A DNA stretch of 64,000 nucleotides from JBIQKZ01 sp044464765 (GTDB taxonomy: Bacteria > Pseudomonadota > Gammaproteobacteria > Burkholderiales > Burkholderiaceae_B). Shown piece by piece: positions 58,179 through 64,000 of the stretch; position 1 is the stretch's first letter; the number at the start of each line of letters is the position of its first letter. Made by a program: the position numbers and the translations under genes. The stretch covers positions 1-64,000 of the forward strand of contig JBIQKZ010000002.1 in NCBI GenBank assembly GCA_044464765.1. Reading direction: 5' to 3'. Under the pieces are notes generated by a model, which did no database searches, was not told the origin of the DNA, and saw only the letters and a program-made list of their open reading frames with translations.

Positions 58179-58951
58179 CAACCGGCCCGGCACCCACAAC
58201 GCGCGAGATTCTTCGGCTCAGCGGTCTGGTGCGCCGCTACGGCGGGCTGATCGCCACCGACCATCTCGACCTGAGCGTGGAACAAGGCGAAACACACGCC
58301 ATCATTGGCCCCAATGGCGCGGGCAAGACCACGCTCATCCACCAGATATCGGGCGGCCTCTTGCCCAACGAAGGCAGCATCTTCTTCAACGGACGGGATA
58401 TCACTCCGTGCCCGTTGCACGTGCGCGTCGCCCTGGGCCTGGCCCGCTCGTATCAGATCACCAATATTTTCAAGGCTTATACCGTACTGGATAATCTGGC
58501 GCTTGCCATACAGGCGCGCAGCGGCTCGAGCATGCGCTTCTGGCGCCCCGCGCAGCGAGAATCGGCCCTTTTCGACGAAGCACGTGAAACCGCGCATGCC
58601 ATCGGCCTGGGCGACCGGGTCGACACCCTGGCGAACAACCTGGCCCACGGCGAGCAACGCCAGTTGGAAGTGGGGTTGGCGCTGGCGACCAAGCCCAAGA
58701 TGCTGCTGCTGGACGAGCCCATGGCCGGCATGGGCCCCAAAGAGTCCCAACAACTGATACCGCTGATCCAGAGCCTGCGCGGCGATCTTACCGTGTTGCT
58801 GGTCGAGCACGATATGCAGGCCGTCTTTCAGCTGGCTGACCGAATCTCGGTTCTGGTCGCCGGGCGCATCATCGCCACCGGCACCGCCGCCCAAATACGC
58901 GATAACGCCGACGTCAAGAAGGCCTATCTAGGCGACGAGGTTCACGCATGA
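58175..58951 (+). CDS. livG: Branched-chain amino acid-type ABC ATPase LivG
   Basis: A 258-residue ATPase: Walker A GPNGAGKTT, Q-loop region RSYQITNIFKAYTVLDNL, signature LAHGEQRQLEVGLAL (LAHGE instead of LSGGQ, common in LivG), Walker B MLLLDEPMAGM and the switch His in LVEHDM. The family-specific insert between Walker A and signature is present. It overlaps livM and livF by ATGA. Confidence 0.94.
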   Translation: MTTGPAPTTREILRLSGLVRRYGGLIATDHLDLSVEQGETHAIIGPNGAGKTTLIHQISGGLLPNEGSIFFNGRDITPCPLHVRVALGLARSYQITNIFKAYTVLDNLALAIQARSGSSMRFWRPAQRESALFDEARETAHAIGLGDRVDTLANNLAHGEQRQLEVGLALATKPKMLLLDEPMAGMGPKESQQLIPLIQSLRGDLTVLLVEHDMQAVFQLADRISVLVAGRIIATGTAAQIRDNADVKKAYLGDEVHA

Positions 58952-59739
58952 CACTCCACCACAGGTCCAGCTCGGTCGCCGCCATCGACAAGGCTGAAAA
59001 TGGCGGCGCGACCAGGCGACAAACCACCCACAACCCACTATTGGAAGTGCAGCGCCTGGAAACGGCCTATGGCGCCAGCCAGGTGCTGTTCGGCATCGAT
59101 TTTTCCATTCAACAGGGGCAGATGGCCACGCTATTGGGCCGCAACGGCATGGGCAAGACCACCACCGTGCGCTCCATCCTGGGGCTTACGCCCATACGGG
59201 GCGGACAAGTTCTGTTCCAGGGCGCCGCCGTCAACGGCTGGACGGCAGACCGCATCGCACGCCTGGGCATTGCCGTGGTGCCCGAGGGACGGCAGATATT
59301 CCCGAATCTGTCGGTGCGCGAAAACCTGATCGCGTTTGCCGGCAACCGCTGCCAGTCCTCCGATCCTTGGTCGCTGGAAAAGGTCTACCATCTGTTCCCC
59401 CGACTTGCTGAACGCGCCACCAATATGGGCAATCAGCTTTCGGGCGGGGAACAACAAATGCTGGCCATCGGGCGGGCCCTGATGACCAACCCACACCTCT
59501 TGATCCTGGACGAAGCCACCGAAGGGCTGGCGCCGCTGATACGGGAGGAAATCTGGCAATGCCTGGCCCGTCTGCGTTCGCTGGGCCAAACAACCCTGGT
59601 CATCGACAAATATGTGCAACGCCTGATCGAACTGGCCGACCAACACACCATTATCGAACGCGGCCAGGTGGTCTGGTCGGGCGAGTCTGACGCGCTACGC
59701 GAATCGCCCGACATCTGGGAACGCTACGTGGGCGTGTAG
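58948..59739 (+). CDS. livF: Branched-chain amino acid-type ABC ATPase LivF
   Basis: A 263-residue ATPase with an N-terminal extension of about 30 residues before LLEVQRLETAYG. Walker A is GRNGMGKTT, the LivF-specific GIAVVPEGRQIFPNLSVRENL is intact, the signature is LSGGEQQMLAIGRAL and Walker B is LLILDEATEGLAP. The switch position reads VIDKYV rather than the usual VEQ/VxH. It closes livHMGF; the cognate binding protein is probably the gene at 60906 beyond the araC gene. Confidence 0.93.
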   Translation: MTLHHRSSSVAAIDKAENGGATRRQTTHNPLLEVQRLETAYGASQVLFGIDFSIQQGQMATLLGRNGMGKTTTVRSILGLTPIRGGQVLFQGAAVNGWTADRIARLGIAVVPEGRQIFPNLSVRENLIAFAGNRCQSSDPWSLEKVYHLFPRLAERATNMGNQLSGGEQQMLAIGRALMTNPHLLILDEATEGLAPLIREEIWQCLARLRSLGQTTLVIDKYVQRLIELADQHTIIERGQVVWSGESDALRESPDIWERYVGV

Positions 59740-59803
59740 GTCTGGGCGTCGCGCCGACCACGGTGCTTCTCATACACGAGGCGCAATTCGTTCCCAAGCC
59801 AAC

Positions 59804-60790
59804 TTACTTCTTGAGCGACTGCAAGGGTGTTTCGTCGTAGCGTCGGCGATACTGGGCACAGAAGCGGCCCAAATGGGTGAAACCCCAGCGAAGCGCAATG
59901 TCGGTTACGCGCGATCCCGGCGCCGCCTGGAGCAGATCCTTGCGCGCCTGCGCCAGACGGGCCTGACGCACATAGTTCATGGGTGATTGACCATGACTGT
60001 CCTGGAAGGCCATGCAAAGACTGCGTACGCTGGAACCGCTGGCCTTGGCGATATCGGACAATGTCAGGGGCTCTTGCAGATGCGCATGGATAAAGCTTTC
60101 CGCAGCCCGCACGGATCGCTGCTCGGCGCCGGGGCGATGGCGCTGCAATTGCTCGGTATAGTTGTTCTTCTGGCCGAGCAGCAGGTAATGGATCAGGGCC
60201 TCTTCCTGCGCTCGTAGCCATTGCCCTGGCCTGGGCTGGGCCCGCGTGGATTCGGCTCCGCACAACAAGGCGCTGATCAAGTGCTGCAGTGCAATGCCTT
60301 GGGTCGTCACCAGCGAGAACTCGGGCGAAAACTCGACCGGTTCAATTAATTCGGCGCCCAGCAGTTCGCCGCACACCCGCTCTATGCGCCGCCGCGGAAT
60401 CTTAAGAAGAAGCTGCTCACAGCCTTCGTTCCAGTCGAGCTGCAACGGCAAGGTGGGCGAAATAAGGGCGCCGGTGCGAGGACAGGCCGAGACAACGGTT
60501 TGCCCGACACGTATTTGCGCCGCGCCGCTGATCGGCACCTGGAAAAGCACGAAATCGCGCAGTTCCCCGGGCGCAATATGAACCGCCGCCCCATAGCGCA
60601 AGATAAAGAACACAAGATCGCCCAAACAGGTTCGATGCAGCACGGAATCCACCTTGCCCGAGCGCCATACAAGATCGTGTTCTTTAAGGGCGCCGGTGGT
60701 GCCAAGCTTGGCCTCTTGCGGATCGTCCGACGCAAAGAGCGGCAAGCCGCTATACAGCGGCTGCAAGCTCTGTTTAAACCATGACTCCAT
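59804..60790 (-). CDS. AraC-family transcriptional regulator
   Basis: A 328-residue regulator: an N-terminal cupin-like ligand domain of the AraC-binding-like (XylS/FeaR) type, then two helix-turn-helix motifs at about 230-325 (LSDIAKASGSSVRSLCMAF and VTDIALRWGFTHLGRFCAQYRRRYDETP). It lies between livF and the binding protein-Rieske operon, divergent from the latter with 115 bp between starts. It probably activates uptake and dioxygenase genes in response to the aromatic substrate. Confidence 0.92.
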   Translation of the reverse strand: MESWFKQSLQPLYSGLPLFASDDPQEAKLGTTGALKEHDLVWRSGKVDSVLHRTCLGDLVFFILRYGAAVHIAPGELRDFVLFQVPISGAAQIRVGQTVVSACPRTGALISPTLPLQLDWNEGCEQLLLKIPRRRIERVCGELLGAELIEPVEFSPEFSLVTTQGIALQHLISALLCGAESTRAQPRPGQWLRAQEEALIHYLLLGQKNNYTEQLQRHRPGAEQRSVRAAESFIHAHLQEPLTLSDIAKASGSSVRSLCMAFQDSHGQSPMNYVRQARLAQARKDLLQAAPGSRVTDIALRWGFTHLGRFCAQYRRRYDETPLQSLKK

Positions 60791-60905
60791 AGCAAACCCC
60801 TTAAATGTTGCCAGAGATGGCTCAAATTTGCCGGAAACGGATAGCCGCCGGCAGCCTTAAACAACATCATAGTACGACGAAACCAAAAAAACCCAGGAGA
60901 CAACG

Positions 60906-62084
60906 ATGAAACTATCCACCTTGACGGCAGCGCTTTGCGGTATTGCCTTGTCAGCTTCGGCCTACGCGGCCGACCCCCTGAAGATCGGCTTTGTATCCAC
61001 CCTCTCCGGCCCCGGCGGCGCCCTGGGCATCGATATCCGCGACGGATTCAACCTGGCCGTCAAGCATGCAGGGGGCAAACTGGGCGGCATGGACACTGAA
61101 GTCATCGTCATGGACGATCAACAGAAAGCCGACATTGGCCGGCAAGCCGTCGATCGCCTGATCAAACGCGACCATGTAGATGTCATGACGGGCATGGTGT
61201 TTTCCAACGTGCTGCTGCCCCTGATGCCCAGCATATTGGCCAGCGACACAGTCTATATCTCGACCAATACCGGGCCAGCCGATTATGCGGGCGAAAAATG
61301 CGATCCGAATTTCTTCGTCGTGTCCTGGCAGAACGAAGATATTCCGGCCGCCATGGGCAAGTACGTTTCCGAACAGAAACACAAAAGCGTTTTCCTTATC
61401 GCGCCCAACTATCCGGGCGGTCGTGAGTCCATTGGTGGCTTCAAGCGGTTGTACGACGGCAAGATCGCCGACGAGGTTTACGTAAAACTGGGCCAGCTTG
61501 ATTATTCCGCCGAGATCGCCCAGGCGCGCGCCTCCGGTGCAGACTCCATTTTCTTCTTCCTGCCGGGCGGCATGGGCATCAGCTTCATCAAGCAGCTTGA
61601 AGGATCGGGGCTGACGAAAAGCATGGCCGTCTACATGCCAGGCTTTTCGGGCGACCAGGACACCATCAAGGCGGTTGGCGAACCCATGCTGGGCACCTTC
61701 AACTCGTCGCAATGGTCCCCCGATCTGGATAATCCGCAAAACAAGGAATTCGTTGCGGACTTCGAAAAAGAATACGGACGCATTCCCACGCTGTACGCGT
61801 CGCAGGGCTACGACGCGGCCATGCTGCTCAATGGCGCCATCACCGATCTGAAAGGCAACGTCCAGGACAAGGCCGCGTTGCGCCAGGCGCTGCGCAAAGC
61901 CAACTTCAAGTCGGTGCGGGGCGACTTCAAGTTCAACACCAACCAATACCCTATCCAGGACTACTACCTGCGCGAAGTCTATAAAGACGATCAGGGCCGT
62001 ATCACCAACAAGACCGTTGGCACCATCCTGACCGACTACCACGATCCATTTGCCGCCGAGTGCAAGATGGACACCAGCAAATAA
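60906..62084 (+). CDS. Branched-chain amino acid-type substrate-binding protein, likely for an aromatic acid
   Basis: A 392-residue LivK-like protein. The signal peptide ends SASAYA (about residue 21) and the mature part starts ADPLKIGFVSTLSGPGGALG. KHAGGKLGGMDTEVIVMDDQQKADIGRQ and GYDAAMLLNGAITDLKG are typical of this subfamily of ligand-binding proteins linked to aromatic catabolism. It is transcribed with the Rieske dioxygenase genes (17-nt gap), so it probably delivers their substrate to LivHMGF. AGGAG precedes the ATG. Confidence 0.92.
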   Translation: MKLSTLTAALCGIALSASAYAADPLKIGFVSTLSGPGGALGIDIRDGFNLAVKHAGGKLGGMDTEVIVMDDQQKADIGRQAVDRLIKRDHVDVMTGMVFSNVLLPLMPSILASDTVYISTNTGPADYAGEKCDPNFFVVSWQNEDIPAAMGKYVSEQKHKSVFLIAPNYPGGRESIGGFKRLYDGKIADEVYVKLGQLDYSAEIAQARASGADSIFFFLPGGMGISFIKQLEGSGLTKSMAVYMPGFSGDQDTIKAVGEPMLGTFNSSQWSPDLDNPQNKEFVADFEKEYGRIPTLYASQGYDAAMLLNGAITDLKGNVQDKAALRQALRKANFKSVRGDFKFNTNQYPIQDYYLREVYKDDQGRITNKTVGTILTDYHDPFAAECKMDTSK

Positions 62085-62100
62085 GGAGCACAGAGGCGCC

Positions 62101-63405
62101 ATGCAGTACACCGACCAGCAAATCGACGCACTTGTACGCAGTGACAGCGTGCATAAATCGGTCTACACCGATCCGGAAATATTCCGGATGGAAATGGACC
62201 GAATCTATGGGCATGCCTGGATCTATGTGGGGCACGAGAGCCAGGCGCCCAAAGCCGGCGACTACCACACCACTCTCTTGGGCGACCAGGACGTCATTCT
62301 GGTCCGGGCCATGGACAACAAAATGTATGTCCTGTACAACCGATGTCCGCACAAGGGCGCCAAGGTGGTTGCCGACGGGGATGGCCATGCCGGCAAGTTC
62401 TTCCGCTGTCCCTATCACGCCTGGACCTTCAAGCTGGACGGCGATCATCTGGCCGCGCCGATGCGACGTGGTTTCGAGAACACTTCGTTCGACCCAAAAA
62501 GCCCTGAGTTTTCCATGCGTCGGGTCGCCAGGGTCGAGAACTATCGTGGTTTTATCTTCGCCAGCCAGGCAGACAAGGGGCCAACGCTGCACGAGTTTCT
62601 GGGCGGGGTAAGGTCATCCATCGACAATCTGTGCGACCGCTCTCCCGTCGGCGAGGTCGAAGTGGCGGGCGGCGTTTTCAAGGTCATGCAGCCATCGAAC
62701 TGGAAAGTCTTCTACGAGAACCTGCACGACACCATGCATGCGAACGTCACGCACGAATCGTCCTATACATCGGCGCGCGAGCAAGCCAAGGCGTTGGGCA
62801 ACATGCCGCTTGAGCTTCATATCATGGACGGCAACGGCGAACCCTACGACTTCTGGGAAAAACTCGCGCTTATGGCCTTCGACTACGGCCATGGCTATAT
62901 GGAAGGCATATTCAATCCGGGCGCCATCGAAACCGATCCCATCACCCGATCCCATTTCGAAACCCTGGAGTCCGCCTATGGGCGCGATCGCGCCCTGGCC
63001 ATTCTGGGCGAGAACCGTCACAACACGATTATCTACGGCAGCGGATCACCCCACACGGTCTTCCAGCAATTCCGCGTGATCCGGCCCATCGCCGTGGACA
63101 AGACCATGGTCGAAATCCAGATATTCAAGCTGAAAGGCGCCCCCGAAGCCATATTCAAGCGCGGCCTCATGTATGGAAACCTGATCAACTCGCCATCGTC
63201 CAATGTCATGCCCGACGACCTGGAAGTCTATAACCGCTGCCAGGAAGGCAACCTGACCCGAGGCGGCGATTGGGTGAGCCAGCACCGTTACGCCGGCACC
63301 GACAAGAAAATCGAGGGCGGCATGACCGCTATCAATGGAACCAGCGAACTTCCCATGCGCAATCAATTCCGCGCATGGAAGCAATACATGCTCGGCCAGG
63401 TTTAA
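62101..63405 (+). CDS. Aromatic ring-hydroxylating dioxygenase, large (alpha) subunit
   Basis: A 434-residue oxygenase subunit. The Rieske [2Fe-2S] site is CPHKG...CPYHAW with Cys82, His84, Cys103 and His106. The mononuclear iron region is NWKVFYENLHDTMHANVTHE, with bridging Asp210 and ligands His213 and His218; the third ligand lies near the C-terminus. ATG 62101 follows AGGAG at 62087-62091 (9-nt spacing); an in-frame extension to 62050 would overlap the preceding gene. It forms an alpha-beta pair with the next gene, but the reductase is not in view. The substrate is an unidentified aromatic acid. Confidence 0.93.
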   Translation: MQYTDQQIDALVRSDSVHKSVYTDPEIFRMEMDRIYGHAWIYVGHESQAPKAGDYHTTLLGDQDVILVRAMDNKMYVLYNRCPHKGAKVVADGDGHAGKFFRCPYHAWTFKLDGDHLAAPMRRGFENTSFDPKSPEFSMRRVARVENYRGFIFASQADKGPTLHEFLGGVRSSIDNLCDRSPVGEVEVAGGVFKVMQPSNWKVFYENLHDTMHANVTHESSYTSAREQAKALGNMPLELHIMDGNGEPYDFWEKLALMAFDYGHGYMEGIFNPGAIETDPITRSHFETLESAYGRDRALAILGENRHNTIIYGSGSPHTVFQQFRVIRPIAVDKTMVEIQIFKLKGAPEAIFKRGLMYGNLINSPSSNVMPDDLEVYNRCQEGNLTRGGDWVSQHRYAGTDKKIEGGMTAINGTSELPMRNQFRAWKQYMLGQV

Positions 63406-63417
63406 GGAGAATTCACC

Positions 63418-63951
63418 ATGCTTTTCGATATCGACTTCGACGTGGCAACCGAGGATGCCAAACCCATATCCGCGCCGGCCGACACCTGGCACCGCGTGCA
63501 GCAATTCATCTATCACGAGGCACGCCTGCTGGACGAACGGCGCTGGCAGGAATGGCTGGATCTCTGGACCGATGAAGGCATGTACTGGATTCCCCAGGTT
63601 CATGGTCAGGAAAGCCCTTTTGATCATATCTCGCTGTGCTGGGACAACAAGATGCTGCGTGAGCTGCGCATGCGCACCCTGGAAAATCCGCACAACTGGG
63701 CCCAACAACCCATTACCCACACAAACCGGGTCGTGGGCAGCATCATGATCGACGGCACCGATGCCGACGGCTTCCTGATCGTGCGCTCGGCATTTCACCT
63801 GACCGAATGGCGCAAGGGCGACGCGCGCCATCTGGCGGGGTCGTATATCCACAAACTGACGCCGGCAGGCGATAGCTGGAAAATCCATCTGAAACAGGTG
63901 AATCTGGTCAACTGCACCGATGTGCATTCCGCCATACAGGTGTACATTTGA
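63418..63951 (+). CDS. Aromatic ring-hydroxylating dioxygenase, small (beta) subunit
   Basis: A 177-residue beta subunit with the SnoaL/NTF2-like fold: VQQFIYHEARLLDERRWQEWL, WTDEGMYWIPQVHG and TNRVVGSIMID followed by the arginine-containing SAFHLTEWRKGDARHLAGSY. It is structural, forming the alpha3beta3 hexamer. It starts 12 nt after the alpha subunit gene with GGAG in front, and its stop overlaps a TTG start of the next frame. Confidence 0.92.
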   Translation: MLFDIDFDVATEDAKPISAPADTWHRVQQFIYHEARLLDERRWQEWLDLWTDEGMYWIPQVHGQESPFDHISLCWDNKMLRELRMRTLENPHNWAQQPITHTNRVVGSIMIDGTDADGFLIVRSAFHLTEWRKGDARHLAGSYIHKLTPAGDSWKIHLKQVNLVNCTDVHSAIQVYI

Positions 63952-64000
63952 ACGCAGCCGGAACATCTCGCGCCGCCCTGCTCGCCCTGCATTACCAAAA
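63948..64000 (+). CDS. Probable cysteine hydrolase, 3' end outside window
   Basis: From a TTG that overlaps the beta-subunit stop (TTGA at 63948-63951), an open frame runs to the window edge. It encodes a short polar leader and then RAALLALHYQ, which resembles the opening strand of isochorismatase-family hydrolases (ALLxIDxQND). Only 17 codons are visible, so this is a tentative call from the N-terminal strand and the tight coupling; a ferredoxin or reductase component is the main alternative. Confidence 0.4.
   Translation, partial: MNAAGTSRAALLALHYQ

Noticed and set aside
60951..62111. 386-codon minus-strand frame across the binding protein gene
   Set aside because: Antisense shadow of a gene with signal peptide and clear family motifs.

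Overview
The window looks like chromosomal DNA from a GC-rich betaproteobacterium. An Alcaligenaceae member (Pusillimonas/Bordetella-like) is the best guess, inferred from LivHMGF/LivK-type uptake tied to aromatic catabolism, azurin, a CioAB-type bd oxidase, many ABC-fed catabolic genes and dense ATGA-coupled operons. No rRNA, tRNA, insertion sequence, prophage or CRISPR array was recognised.

Layout. 1-8.4 kb: central metabolism and housekeeping (3' part of HMG-CoA lyase, proC, a queuosine-precursor transporter, a beta-class GST, an SDR, an Epd-type dehydrogenase, fumC, then a DUF488/NfeD/slipin operon). 8.4-12.4 kb: a universal stress protein, an acetoacetyl-CoA synthetase-marR operon with a clear palindromic operator candidate, and an FMN reductase. 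12.6-18.1 kb: azurin, a LivK-like binding protein, pirin, and an SsuABC/NMT1-type importer. 18.5-36.6 kb: an outward-facing secretion block. It holds a lipoprotein sulfatase with a C-terminal dockerin-like domain, its formylglycine-generating enzyme, an eleven-gene type II secretion operon (G-H-I-J-K-L-M-N-D-E-F, no gspC, lipoprotein secretin), a clostripain-family lipoprotein, and a large secreted protein ending in a GlyGly-CTERM-like sorting tail. 36.7-46 kb: an EamA transporter, CinA C-terminal amidase, a Tat-type serine hydrolase lipoprotein, a chemoreceptor, a GT39 glycosyltransferase, a RES/Xre toxin-antitoxin pair and an ArsC-like reductase. 46.1-48.7 kb: a GntR-controlled ligA-ligB-cysteine hydrolase aromatic ring-cleavage operon. 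48.8-56.1 kb: CsbD, a ZIP transporter, a LysR/YeiH divergent pair, a cyanide-insensitive-type bd oxidase with its DUF2474 subunit, and a glutathionyl-hydroquinone reductase. 56.2-64 kb: livHMGF, an AraC regulator, a LivK-like binding protein and a two-subunit Rieske dioxygenase followed by the first codons of another probable cysteine hydrolase.

How it works together. The strongest candidate for a system not obvious from single genes is the secretion block at 18.5-36.6 kb. A sulfatase and its activating enzyme run tail-to-tail into the T2SS operon (20-bp overlap), and two more exported proteins diverge from its other end, which suggests a secretion machine packaged with its own cargo. The second theme is aromatic catabolism: two separate operons each pair a ring oxygenase with an isochorismatase-type cysteine hydrolase, suggesting substrates that also carry an amide- or carbamoyl-like group. 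All functions are read from sequence motifs only; no database search was possible.
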